DNA from: Stictocephala bisonia
Taxonomy: Eukaryota > Arthropoda > Insecta > Hemiptera > Membracidae
Length of the DNA stretch: 64,000 nt
NCBI GenBank assembly: GCA_035578905.1
Contig: JAQJVL010000153.1
Coordinates: 186,001-250,000, forward strand
Direction: 5' to 3'
Positions 44,911 to 57,333 of the stretch are shown one piece after another (positions within the stretch are counted from its first letter, which is position 1; every line of letters starts with the position of its first letter). Both the position numbers and the translations under genes were made by a program. The notes under the pieces are model-generated. The model was not told the origin of the DNA, made no database searches, and was given only the letters and a program-made list of their open reading frames with translations.

Positions 44911-47422
44911 ACGGGAGAATCTTGTATCATTTTATAGATAATAATCACTTTGGTAACAATTATATTATGTATCCAATTGTTACTCGTATTTAAGGTTAAT
45001 TCCTATTTTACATGTTAAAATTTTAAGTTAGTATAAATTTATAATAATTAATTTTCAAACATGAAATCAACAAACATATTCTTACTCATAAATTTAAGTT
45101 CATCAAGAACTCCAACTAAACAGTTGTTTCATCACAAAATTTATTTTCCTTAATTAATGTTCATTAAAAATGCATTTTTGTTGATAGTTAATTATCAATA
45201 AATTTGTAATTTTAATTCATTTATTATTCTCAATGTAAATATTCAAAAATGTCTTCCTCTATACAAATATGAAAAAAATTCATACACCACTAAATAATTT
45301 ATAAATCAACAATTAATCATATAAAATTATTTTTATAACAAATAGGCAGTAACTTTCGTAAATTATTTTAAAACTTTAAGCTATATTCTATTTTTTAGAC
45401 ATTATAACTTACTAAAACTGTTAATCATTATATTTTTTAATAAGATCTACTTCTTTAGTATGAGGTTTAAATATATGAACAATATAAAACCATAAAGTGT
45501 CTATAGTAAAGACGATCGTTTGAAGCCCCACTCAGAACTAATACGCCCTTTGAGTCAGTCAGCGAGTTCCCGTTTCGCTTATTGAGAGTTTTGGTATTCT
45601 GTCACCTTGGTTTGATAAATGTTGAATACATTCTTTGTTAGACGTTGATTGAAAACTGTCAACTCGGAAGACATTATATGCACATATAGTTAAACTGTCA
45701 TAATGGTCTTTTGACGAGGTGTTTCCATTATATTTTAAATAATTAACAACCCTATATTTTCAATGGGGCAAACGATCGAATTTACTCTTAGTGACCACAA
45801 AGTTGAGAATGTGTTATTATTAATCTTCATCTTCTTGTGGAAAACTTTGTTATAAACGTATAGTATGTTACTAGTCAACTAAATATATATTTTTTTCTAA
45901 ATAGATCGTATCACAAATTTATTTTATTTTTTAACAAAAGAAACATTACAAAATATTGACATTCTTTGGGAGTTAATAATAATATTACACCATACATTGC
46001 AATTTACTTCCGGGTGATGTAAGTTCAGTTTTAAATTTAACAACCAAAATATTATAAATATAAAAGAGAACTGCATATATTTTTTCAATTTTAGTACATA
46101 CACCACGTGTTAATGAAATGGAATAAACTTACTTCAATTTATAAAAACAGATACAAAATATATTCGTACTGGCAAGAAGTAACTTCATTTTTATAAAGTA
46201 CGTTATTTCATATACGTCACTGGTTTTTTAAAATTACCTTACATTGTGTATTTTATAATACTTTTGATAAAAATGAAAAGGACTACTTTAAATCTTGTTG
46301 CCTACATTGACGTTAGCCTGTTCTAGTCGGGAGGAAGTTTCGTCAAGCCAGTACATTGACAGGCTAAGCTAATCTCGTTTTTCCGCTGTATGTACACTTC
46401 ACCCTTTTCACTAAAACTAATGTGTTTGTACTTGTATTTATGTAGCACGTTTAAAAACACAAGAAGAGGGTTAATAAACAATTCACCTATTCCTTTATCG
46501 TGGTTTTGTATGTAAAAATTTTGTGAATATCATAAGTAATAACCTCTATTTAGTCTATCGAGTTGGAGTTAATGTAACGAGGCTCTCGGAAATGAGCTAT
46601 TGTAGAATGTACATGTAGTAGGGAAATATTTTGGTAAATACCGATTGGACGTTTTCACTATGTAAATTGATAAATTCACCTTAAACCAGTTGACTTAAAC
46701 AGATTCATCAATATTTATCAATCTTATTATATAGTATTTTCAAATTGCCGAAAGCTTGGTGCTCGCTCTATTCATAACATTCAAAATTACTATTTATAAA
46801 TTGAAATATTTTATTTATCATACCTTAAATATACACTCACTGTATCTATACAAATACTATAAACGTATTGGAAATCACATTTCTCCTTTATAATAAACTG
46901 ATTAAGATGGTATCAGCAAGGATTTCATTAAGGCAGAGGCGTGAAATCCTTTTCCAATAAAGTCGGAGAGTCCCTTCAACATAAATGCCAATACCAGTTC
47001 TCAGTGTGTACCATGTGGACACTGATGGACTTGTGTTTAGAGTTTTTATTTTCGACATTTTGTTTTATTTCAGAACTCTCTGACAACACTTTGTGGATTC
47101 GCTACTATAAATATTAAAAACTTATTAACCAACGATGTGAATAATGAATGTTTAAATTAGTAATAGAATATGGACTCCATCAATATATAAATAAATCATA
47201 ATAAAACCGATTTCATGTTTGTACTATGTTATAGTTTTCCATGTATAAATCTCCTGAACAACATTTTTTTTATTTACTGTTTTTATGATTTTCATATGGA
47301 AAAATAAATCATCACAAATTCTGTCGTATATTTCCATTTCTATTTGTTATTTACCTTAAAACAATTTTTAATCTGAACTGATTTACTGGCAAGAGATCTT
47401 ACTTTGGCAATCTCAAGTTCTA

Positions 47423-47453
<31 letters not shown>
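47423..47453 (+). repeat. (AAT)n/(A)n microsatellite
   Basis: About seven AAT units followed by a run of about ten A. Confidence 0.95.
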
Positions 47454-47637
47454 CATTAAAATAAAGTGTCGGAAATGCAGAGTTATGATTAGGGAACACA
47501 GTTACAAAGTGTAAATTAGGTAACCTAGCTAATTTGTTTGTCAATGTGTTTTTACCGCATGTAATTTGTATCACTACTGTCTACATTTGTCTACTACAAT
47601 GTGTGACATATTATACATTATTTCCTGTTGTTACCTA

Positions 47638-47688
47638 ACAGTTACTAAACTATTGTTTAGTAAACTGTTGTTACTAAACAATAGTTTA
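47638..47688. repeat. perfect 18-bp inverted repeat with a competing fold
   Basis: TAAACTATTGTTTAGTAA (47646-47663) is the exact reverse complement of TTACTAAACAATAGTTTA (47671-47688) across a 7-nt loop. The left arm is also part of a second inverted repeat (AACAGTTACTAAAC against GTTTAGTAAACTGTT, 47638-47669). Two mutually exclusive hairpins are therefore possible. Confidence 0.9.
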
Positions 47689-48619
47689 AATCGATTTACT
47701 TTAACGATGTTTCTTTGTAAACAAAATCACGAGTTTAGATACGGATGAAAACCACATGCTCCTGAAGATATTTTGTCAATAGCAGAAAAATATTTAAAAT
47801 AAGTTCATAAATATTACAACATGCCAAGGTTACCCCTCAAAGCAATTTTAGTTTTAATCTTGTAGTCTAACCGTGTTTATTAATATAATATTAATATAAT
47901 AATTCAAAAAACTGTCTACGGAAAATGTATTGAAATGTGTTAATACCTTTACATGATTTGAAGAGGTAAATTATTACAGGGCTACAGTCTTTGTACTCGA
48001 AAAACTATTCTCTCTTCTGTGTCACTAAGAAATGTTTCACGTAAAACAAAAAACACTGAGATGAAGAATATTTCTAATGTTTATTCTTATTTGTTTAGTA
48101 TTTTTATAGTTGAGCTTGTTTCGTTTGATAGTGAAAAGTTAACATCATGATCACAAAATACGTTACCAAAGCCATGTAAGAACACATTTAACGATAATCT
48201 GTTATGGAGTTCAATATACTCGGTGACTTAATTTTTTACAGTCATCAATATTAATTAGTGAATTAATTTGTGTAACATAAGCGTGGATAATTTTATACTA
48301 GGTTGGTATTTACTAAATTAATTATTGTAGATCATCGCTGAATTCTTGGGAATAGAGCTAAAATTAGATGCTGCCCAACGGGGTGAAACCAATATTGGCA
48401 TGTGGTGGACAATATCTAATTTTATTGCCCTTTGCTGTGACCCTTATTCAATATGTACGCTATTTTTGCAAGCGTAAAAATAGCCACAAATATTTTATTG
48501 GTCCCTAATCTTAACAAAAATGTTTGTATTGGCCACGTCAATAACAGGTATGAGTTTTATATTACTTAGTCCAATAAAGAGTCAGAGAACACGCATGAAA
48601 ACTGTCCGTTAACTATTTT

Positions 48620-49115
48620 TTGAACATCAGAGGGTTTAACTCCAACTTCATTCAACTTCTTTGGAAGCGAAATGAACAACTGTATTCCATAGCTTTTGAA
48701 AAATGAATTTGTAGAATGAAAAGTGAAGATCTTCTAAGAAATAAATGTATCTCTGTAGTATTGGTGATTATGTAAACCGAAGACAGCATATGACATATAC
48801 GGATACAGGACTACATTGTAGGTACAAATGATTGGTCGACAAAATGTTGCCATTCTTCGGAAGAGAAAAATTCCTAAACCCATTTTTGCACTAACGGAAT
48901 CAATATGTAGACGAAAATGTAGTTATTTATCCAATATTATACCTAGAAAATATATATGATTTACGGTTTCCAAAAATGTCATCTAACGATATGACAGTAC
49001 CTTACCTGTCATTATACCTTTGTCTTTTATGATAAAAGGAAGAAGTATGGTTTTGTATACATTTTATGAAGGCAGGCTGTCACCAAACCACTGAAGCAAA
49101 CTGTTGGCTTCAAAA
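48620..49115 (-). pseudogene. C-terminal reverse-transcriptase relic
   Basis: Minus-strand pieces in LINE order: EANSLLQWFGDSLPS (49069-49112), very like EANQLLQWFDKNL of the 30-32 kb element; then LGIILDK with a stop and LHFRLHIDSVSAKMGLGIF (about 48890-48960); then ICTYNVVLYPYMSYAVFGLH (about 48770-48840), the Y..LIYPHLSY block; and finally YGIQLFISLPKKLNEVG (about 48640-48695). Stops and frameshifts are frequent. It appears related to, but more decayed than, the 30-32 kb LINE. An AATAAA word near 48505 (minus) may mark its 3' end. Confidence 0.7.
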
Positions 49116-49648
49116 ACTATCAATGCATATTGATGGTTAAAAATAATACAAATCACAATTAACTAATTGTAAAAATAACATATTAGTGTCTTCGTGTTCG
49201 GATAGGTAAGTGACCCTGAGACGTGAGGAATCTCTGTCAACTGACTATTTATGAATGTCTAAGTTATGTATTTATGTATTGTCCTGCATTCATATACAAA
49301 AAGTATAGGATTCGAAATCCAATAACATATATTATTTAGATAATTATTAATATAAGTAAATAACATCATATTAGACATATTATTTACACTATTTACAGTA
49401 CGAAACAGTTGAAGCATAAGCAACCGTGTAGCTTAGAAATAGTGATTCTAAACCGTATAAAGTTCTTAATTTAAACGTCTAGTAATGCAACTAATTAATT
49501 TCTTTTCTGTAAAATTGTATTTTCTTAACTGAGCAAGACAGTGTAACAAAAAAATGAACAACAAGACTTATTACTTGTTAAACTAATAAGGGGAAAGGAT
49601 TATAATACTTCATATGTTCCAACCAACGGTTGAAGGTGAATCGATCAA

Positions 49649-49690
49649 GAGGTAAGTGAGGTACATCATCAGGATTCCCTCACTTACCTC
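49649..49690. repeat. perfect 13-bp hairpin
   Basis: GAGGTAAGTGAGG (49649-49661) against CCTCACTTACCTC (49678-49690) with a 16-nt loop, about 60 bp outside the inverted-repeat element at 49752. Confidence 0.9.
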
Positions 49691-49751
49691 CATTCTACTC
49701 GTATTTCCCTCCCACATGTCAATTTTAAACGTTCATATTTGCGAGAGCCCC

Positions 49752-50445
49752 TTACAATAAAAATACAAAATGCAAAAATACTATGGTGATCGATTTCGGT
49801 GAACCACGCTCACCATCCTCATACCAGAGGGATTCACAAAAGAATGGAAAAAGATGTTCTACAACTAAATTTATAGGCCTATGATCACGTGACCCCATTG
49901 GCTGGAATCGTCAAAATGGCGACTGCTGCGATTGGTTAATCCCTATTGGCTGTTATTTCTGTTCTTTTAGTGGCTGAAAATACATTATTAAAAACTATTT
50001 CGGAATCAAAATTAACCTGTCCATTCATTAACATATCACGATCCTTGCATTTTTATTTAAAAATAAATAACTCTTCCCAAGCATTCATAATACGACCCTT
50101 CTTACAAACTTTTAGAATGTTTTCTAATAGTTGAAAATTACACATTTTCACCTATTTTATTCAAACTTTGGGTACGATTCAGAAGGTGTTTAGCTACATT
50201 AGATCTTTAATTTTTTTTATCTTTTATTCGCTTCTGTATTTTCAGCCAATAGTACTATTTTAACCAATAGTATCACACCAATTTGACGATTCCAGCCAAT
50301 GGTGTCACGTGATCATAGGCCTATAAATTGAGTTGTAGAACACCATTTTCCATTCTTTTGTGAATCCCTCTCGTCTGAGGAAGGTGAGCGTGGTTCACCG
50401 AAATCGATCACCATAATATTTGTGCATTTTGTACTTGTATTGTAA
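49752..50445. mobile_element. non-autonomous inverted-repeat element (MITE/foldback), about 0.7 kb
   Basis: Left arm 49752-49916 and right arm 50278-50445 are reverse complements over about 165 bp with few differences: GGTGATCGATTTCGGTGAAC, GAGGGATTCACAAAAGAATG, TATAGGCCTATGATCACGTG, CCATTGGCTGGAATCGTCAA. Weaker inverted similarity (ATTGGTTAA, CTATTGGCTG, GGCTGAAAATAC) continues inward, leaving a centre of about 200 bp without coding capacity. No transposase. A target duplication is not clear. Just outside the right end, a 31-bp stretch (TTTTGTGCTTATATTGTAAT) repeats the terminal sequence, so the true end may be near 50480. Confidence 0.85.
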
Positions 50446-50904
50446 TATGTTTGTTCATTTTGTGCTTATATTGTAATAAATTTGTGTTGTGTGACGTTTA
50501 CTTGTACGTTATGTCCATAAAATCAGTTGCACATAAAAGATATTCGGTGCGATTTTTTAAAAATTTTGTAAATTAAAGCATGTAATCCTGAGATATGTAA
50601 GGATAAGTGAGCCTTAGACGGAGTTATGCTTGGAGTGGATACAGCATATCAATTTGGCCTTGTCAACATATCCGTTACAATACGAACATTTTCAGTTTTA
50701 ACAATAAAATTTGAGGTGATAGTTGCACAAATAAAAGTACAGATGTATGAAAGTATATATTTTAGTAATTCTTGTTTGACAAAATTATGCAAATTGATAA
50801 GCTTTTTGAAGAGGGAATCAGAACATTGTACTTTAGTCAAGAAGTTGTCAACAATCTAAAAAAAAAAAAACTAAATAACTTAAAAACCTTATAAATGTTA
50901 TCGT
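50446..50904. other. AT-rich spacer
   Basis: Open frames on both strands (50626-50859 plus, 50649-50840 minus) overlap each other and have no start or splice support. Not called. Confidence 0.45.
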
Positions 50905-51345
50905 AAGATAACGCCGTCATGCGACATCGAGCGTGGCTGTTCCACAGAGGAAATTATACAGAGGTTGCTTTCTTATGGCCACAGGAAACACCTCTGTGGC
51001 ATTTATATGTAGTTTACAACTAATGTACATCTTTTGTAATAATTACTACATTAATCCTTGAGGTTTGGAAGTAAAAAAGGAGGAACTGACAAGGTATTGG
51101 CTTAATCATCGCATGGCAAATACGTTTAGCGAACTATTGGACGTGACCTCTAGTTTCTTCTTCTCTGTAGAATAACCTCTGCCTTGGATGGGTGACCGGT
51201 GATGGATCCCGTCCTCGAATTTGGCCCTCCTGCCTGATCCCTCGTAGGGATTTGGAAGTTAAAATTTTTGATGTTATCCATTAGTCTCAATGTCAAGTGT
51301 TAAAGAGGTCTTCTAAGACCCAACTTAGCCTGGTAAACAATACTT
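50905..51345 (+). mobile_element. 5S-like SINE, copy 3, split by an insertion
   Basis: The head GATAACGCCGTCATGCGACA, then TCGAGCGTGGCTGTTCC (50910-50944) matches copies 1 and 2. The match then breaks and resumes about 235 bp later with CTTGGATGGGTGACC (51183-51197), CCCGTCCTCG, CTCCTGCCTGATCC, TTAGTCTCAATGTCAAGTGT and TAAAGAGGTCTTCTAAGACC. The inserted part starts with CCACAGAGG and contains the inverted CCTCTGTGG at 50990-50999. The head before the 5S-like word is best preserved here. Confidence 0.62.
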
Positions 51346-54300
51346 TCATTAAACTGTAGCCTAATATGATGGTTAGGAAATCATCTAATCTAGCTTTTGG
51401 TTAAAATTTCAGCTACGGAGATTAATTTGAAAATTGTTTTTATATTTGTTTCTTGTAAGCTAAAGATATAGATCTATAAAATGCTATTTTCTGTATTACA
51501 GTTACAAAAGTTCTAAATTTAAAATACAAAAGTTTTTGAAACTAATATAATTCTCCAAACAAATAGAATATGCTATTTTTCACAAAAAAAACTATGATCT
51601 ATCATCAATTAAGTAAGCTTTATAACATTTACTTAAAACATATCTTTTCAGTCTTAAATAAAAATAAAAAAGTCTTGTATTCTCGGTTAGATATTTTAAA
51701 TATAGTACTGCGTTTTACCTTACATTTACCTTACAGTATAAAATGTACAGACAAAACTTCACTGAGGGGAAGACAAGGTCAGCGTAGGCTTAATCAAACT
51801 ACTTCCCGACGATAACTAGTTAAGTCAAAGAAGACAAGATTTAAAGTAGGTTACATTGCTAATGATTAGGATGGTCTTTACTATCATCTAGAGTATTTTA
51901 CAATAACAAACGTAAGGAAATTTCACAAACCAGAGAGAAATATCAAATAAAATAATTCTTTAAAAAACTTATTTCTTACAAAAATATTTTGTTGCCTGTT
52001 GTTTTAAGTTATTAGTTGAAATAAATATAGTATAGTTTATTAACCCGTTCTGTATACTACAAATGAACATTAAATAACACTGTCATTCCTGGTCTGAATT
52101 ATTAAGTCAATTTTAATCTTGAGCTGGTAGTGCTCGGAAGTATATGGTAATTTCAGGGTTAATATTATAAATCCGAAACACATCTATACTTGTTAATATT
52201 CTATTACTTATTCGAATAAGATATATTTTCAAAATGATTTTTTTAGAAAAATGTAACATCAGTTAAATAACTAAAATTATTTAGTTGTAACGCATTTTTT
52301 TGTAAACAGACAAAGATTATATCAAATACGTTACTAAATTACTAGTCATTAAATGTAACGTTAATCGTTTTCCCAATAAAAATGTTGAACTGGCATGCGC
52401 TTGGAGAAAAAATAGAAACACGTTGTAAAAAAAAAGAATATTACAATAGTGTAAGTATAACGAACATAATGTTTCTCCTAAGTTGGCAATTTCCAAACTG
52501 CGTCTGACAAAGCATTGAATGAACATTTATGAAACCAAGATGACAGAATACAAAAATTGTGTATTAGTGAATTATGAACTTGCGATGGCAAATTTCCATT
52601 CCAACCAATTAGTTCAGAGTGAGTTCTTAAATGATCGTCTTTAATCTTTAAAATAGGAATTTATTAGTTTTAGATCGTTCTTATATTTTTACATTTCGCT
52701 TCATAATTATATTATATTTTGAAATTAAATATTTACGCTCAATTATTTTAAATTAAATAAGATAAAACAGATTTTTTGTATAAAAATTCGGTTTAAAAGT
52801 AAATACATATTCAATAAATATGACAGTTCAGAAATTGAAGGGTTTATACATAAATATATTTTTTACGATGAAACAACTGTTTATTTAGTATAATTTATGA
52901 TCGAAGCTTATCTTATATTTATGAATAAATTTATATAATTTTAATTTTAGCTATGGCCTAGAGTTGTTACTGGTCCATAGGTTATAATTTCCTTATTGGG
53001 TTTAATAAATAAAGGTAGTTTGTAAGTCCTCAACCAAACTCACCATGATTTTCTTTTCTCTACAACGAAAAACAATATATATTAGATATTTGGCTTAAAT
53101 ATTATTATTATTGTGTATCTGTATATTTTAAAACTAACTCATTCTGAAACTAGACTAACTTCACGTCTAACGTACCATATAGACACAAACCTTAAAAGAT
53201 ACAAACCTTAAAACAACTCAACCGTAACTAATGTGAATAGTATATATTAAAGGAACCGAGATTCCCTTGAATCGGGATGATATGACTCTCGTATCGACAT
53301 AAAAGTTTGTTTACTATCAGGCTCCGTTATAAACAAAAGGAAGGATCCTTGTGATACTCGTTCACTATCATGTTATGTAGACACCGCCTACCACATTATT
53401 TCACCCATAGACATAGCCACATAGACTAATATGGGTTTTGGACGTATATATTCTTGTTTATATCAAGTTTGCTGAACCCGTAAACTGGGACTCATATTTT
53501 CACTGGGCACAGCTTTAATCTTCAACCATATATTTGCAGAATACTCTAACTTATCTAAGTGTATCTCAACCAAAAGCAGTGCGATAAAATAATTTTTTTT
53601 TTAAAGGATGTTATTCGGGTAATCATTTCATTTAATTACAATTATTTATCTGATGAAGGGGAAATTTATCACTAATGCGTACTTATTCTAATACCAGACA
53701 ATCTTTGGAAAACTATTAACTATATTTTACTAAACGATTACATCCCATTGGAGCCCATACACTCACTAAATTAATGACTTCCCATCAGTTTAGTTCAGGG
53801 TGTTATATCATGCACGTGCACTGTCAACGTAGGTCAAACATGGTAAATACTACTAAGGTAACTACTTATGTATGGCCCTCCCACCCATCCACTTACGATT
53901 GACTGATGGTAGGTCAGGTATATTAATGATAACTGATAAAGTCATGATACAACAACTATTAATATTTTATGAAACATAGTTACAAAATATCTTCTTTGGC
54001 TATTCATAATTTAGAGATAAATGTTTTATTTAGTTCAAGATATAAGTTTGATTGAACTCAGTTAAAACATTAATAAAACACAGAAAATTGTACCGATTTT
54101 CTAGGAAGCTTTGCAAAGCAAATCAAAGCTGAAATTCTTTCAAGCTCACAAGTGTTTTACAATCAATTGCAGACAGCATTAACTATTCCTTTGCAGAGTT
54201 TGTCCTAAACCTACTAAATGGAACAGATGTTATTTTGACGCAGCTCTTGATTTTAAATGTTACGTTTGTTATTGATGTTTTTATTTGTTGTTGAAATCCT

Positions 54301-55014
54301 TTATTGTGAAGGATTCTTTTATATTTATAATTCATATAGATACTCTACTTCTTAAAAATGGCCAAAAGTGTTTATTTTTTATTTATTTATTTATTATTTT
54401 TTGAGGAATTCCAAAGATAACTATCATAGTTTACTTCCAATTGTTTTTTACACTGATAATATTATTGGAATTCTTTAATAACGCATCAATAACTAATAAA
54501 TAAAACAAATGACACCTTCCGTGTTATGTTTGTTTATTTTCATCCAAAACATATGGTATTTATTTATATTTCATAACATATGATTCAGTTTTTTTACTCT
54601 TTAAAGCATTAAGGTTTTTTAGTTATACATTAAAACCATGGACTATAAAACATTGAAACCAATATCTTTGTGCAATTAATTACGGTTATTTTTTTACATT
54701 GTGATTCTTAGTTTTCTTGTGGTAAAACATTACTTTGGGCATAATTTTAAAAATGTTTTTACAAAACTATTTTTTCTATAAATGTACACTCTCAACTTTC
54801 ACATCTAAAGTATAATATTTATTATTTTCTTACCCTTGATTGCAGCAATATTTTATTCATAAAAGTTAATGCACCCATACTTAAAGAGACTTCCTCATTA
54901 GTTAGGGGCTGGAGTGGAATGGTGAGGCAGAGAGAGATATAGAGGGCATGAGGAAAGTCACTGTAAGCTTGGGTGACGAAGCAGTACAGTCTCAAGCAGC
55001 TAGCTATCAATTTG
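51346..55014. other. AT-rich spacer, no supported gene
   Basis: No convincing gene. GC-moderate patches at 53250-53450 and 53740-53930 (including a TGCACGTGCA palindrome and a CCCACCCATCCACTTACG word) lack sustained frames. Frames such as 51570-51815 and 52317-52526 are AT-driven. Confidence 0.5.
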
Positions 55015-55112
55015 GACTTAACATATTTCCAGGGTATGTAATATGTTAAGTCACCCATCGTAAGGGTGACACATTGCCTATACATATATATATATATAGG
55101 CAATGTGTAACC
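55015..55112. repeat. cluster of three consecutive hairpins
   Basis: Hairpin 1 is GACTTAACATAT (55015-55026) against ATATGTTAAGTC (55041-55052). Hairpin 2 is TCACCC against GGGTGA (about 55051-55069, short loop). Hairpin 3 is ACACATTGCCTATA (55069-55082) against TATAGGCAATGTGT (55095-55108), extended to about 18 pairs with one mismatch (GGTG/AACC), with an AT-repeat loop. All arms are perfect or nearly so. Hairpin arms abut without spacer. Confidence 0.85.
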
Positions 55113-57104
55113 GAGTGATTCACATTTTATTTACTTGATTATCGATTTGACTATATTCATTTTGTTCAATTAATTATTTCAGTTAAAGAATTATGTTTAT
55201 AATGTATCAAACACAAAACAAATGCTTTATTTCAAAACACATGTAAGGTTTGTTAAAATTATAAACATTTGTTGCATTGGGAAATGTGTAAAAAAAAATA
55301 AACCAGCAAATAATTATGAAAAGCGGCTACGATGGCATGCTTGAAAAGAATTCAACACAAAGAATTAATTGTTTTATAACAGAAATATTGTACTAGAAAG
55401 AGAGGCATAGAACAGTTTTATCCTCTGCACATCTCTTCTGATGAGTTTGTGTTAATGTAGGACAGCTTTAAATGAATATTAAGCGTTATGTAAACAATTA
55501 TTAAGAATATTGTTACTAGTGATTAATATAATTGATTTGTAATATATTGCTACATTTTTGCTAGGGGATAAGAAATAAATTATCATAAATATATTTTCAA
55601 TTACTATGATTTATAACAAAATAATTTATGTATATTTTGTAATTGTAATATCCTTTACTAAGAGAATCATTATCGTATAAAAATATGAAGGGGTCCCTAA
55701 TTTCGGTTACTAAACCAACTCAGAGGAGGTTTTGTTGATATCTAATTTATATTTCAAATCATTACCTGTTTGACAATACTGACCAATCCCAAACTACCTT
55801 TTATCAAAAGTTATATTTAAATAAGTTGAAGCGAGTGAGCCGATAACCACGAGGTCAACTCGACGTAACACAGTTTGGAGACTCCAGTTTGGATGCTTGA
55901 ACAGATGAACCCGATAAAGCAATGGTCATGAAACTTGTTTTAAAATGTTTACCAACTCAGGTTAGGTTGATTTATATAAATACTGTAATATTTGGGTCAC
56001 GTGTTTAATTTTATATTTTAATTAAAACGAAAAAGTACAGGTTTTTAAACTCTTTCCGTACAAATATCAACATTACAACTTTGTTTATTGAATATCCGCA
56101 ATTCAATGAAAATTAATCTTTATTAGGTAGTTGGCTATATTATTGAAAGCATGTTTTTCAATTTTCAAAATTTGTATTATATTACAAAAAATGACTTGTA
56201 GATTTTGTAAAACAACTTTTTCTAAACAATGGTTGATCGGACGACGACAGGCTTGATATTGATATAATCAGCCAATGTTGCGTCTTGCATTATGACCAAG
56301 GATAATAGTTTACAGGGCTCCATGTATGTTATAACGAGTTTTATTTGGTAGGGAAGGGATTGTGCACTCATCCGTGACCATCGCTTACATGACGATGTTC
56401 AACCTGCCGGTATGTGTTGGGGATGCGATATGCCATCAATGAATTCGGCAACTTTTGCCTGCTCCGTTTGAAGAGGAAGCGTTAACTCGGCAACTTCCAA
56501 AAACTGACCCTAACTTTCTGTTTCTGTTTCTGTCCGAGCATGGACTCGGAAACTGTGAGTGGAGAAGTGGCATTAATACCCGTACTCAAGACAGCATAAA
56601 TCTGAGAGAAAGGAGTTTTATACAAAATTTAAAGATTCATTTTTTACGGATACAAACATATTCTGTATTTACTTTTGTTTAAAATTAAGTTCAATACAGT
56701 CAAAACGCATATGTGAATAAACTAAAATATAATTTAAATATTTCTCAAAAATGTGTTGATAGTATACAAAATTTAAGATTTTGTGAGAACTAAATGTGAA
56801 TAATTTTACCGGTTGATAAAAACGCCTTTAATTTCATTTATTTAAACTAAAAACAAAGAAAATAAAGTAAACCTCAATAAGACAATGGGGAAGATTCAGT
56901 ATAATCGTAACGATGATAAACGTTTACTTTATTTGAAATCTTGTATACTTTATCTTTGGCTAATAATTGTATATAATATTGTAGTATGTTCTTTTTGTTC
57001 ATTATTAGTATAGTATAGTGTAAACTTGTAAAGATAGAATTTTAGGTTATGATTAGGAATAAAATAAATCTATTAATAGTAACACTATTTTGTTAAGTTG
57101 TTTT
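55113..57104. other. AT-rich spacer with one GC-richer patch
   Basis: No gene called. The patch 56340-56600 is richer in G+C. A 75-codon frame at 56455-56682 starts with TTG and changes to AT-driven sequence. A pyrimidine run then CCGAGCATGG and AACT/GTGAGT (56535-56562) looks splice-like, but the exon would be tiny. Confidence 0.4.
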
Positions 57105-57289
57105 TTAAGGGGAATATTGTGTTTCGTTTGTATTGGAATAAGGATTACCAAATGCCACAGGAGCCACGTTATCAGTAGAAGCAACATAATGGCTGATAAT
57201 TAGTGACAGGCATAGTGGACACCAGCCATCATTACTGGAAGAGATGGCGGTATTTATTTCCATAGAAACTGTATGATTGATTTGTAAAA
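57105..57289 (-). CDS. candidate terminal exon, unrecognised
   Basis: Minus strand: acceptor TATTTCCTCAG (AG at 57291-57290) followed by about 60 open codons to a stop at 57107-57105. The peptide includes MEINTAISSSNDGWCPLCLS and SHYVASTDNVAPVAFGNP. It has a CPLC pair and a Ser/Thr/Asn-rich tail, a composition unlike chance frames here. An internal donor-like TTTG/GTAATC would shorten it. No AATAAA is seen close downstream. No family recognised. A transposon fragment is possible; the poly-A (minus) run just upstream at 57311-57333 would be consistent with retroposition nearby. Confidence 0.3.
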
Positions 57290-57310
57290 CTGAGGAAATA
57301 TATTCATTTA

Positions 57311-57333
57311 TTTTTTTTTTTTTTTTTTTTTTT
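57311..57333 (+). repeat. T23 homopolymer
   Basis: Uninterrupted T run of about 23. It is a poly-A on the minus strand and accounts for the Lys run in the minus frame. Confidence 0.95.

Larger units (their letters stand above)
44911..48600. other. AT-rich spacer with small inverted repeats
   Basis: No supported gene. Items: TTAGCCTGT (near 46315) inverted against ACAGGCTAA (near 46360) around a GC-richer 40-bp centre; (AAT)n then poly-A at 47423-47453; and the 18-bp hairpin at 47646-47688 listed separately. Confidence 0.5.

Noticed and set aside
50626..50859. 77-codon frame and its minus-strand partner
   Set aside because: Two overlapping antisense frames of similar length, both AT-biased, no start or splice evidence.
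56455..56682. 75-codon ORF
   Set aside because: Starts at TTG, loses protein-like composition after about 40 codons, no splice pair.
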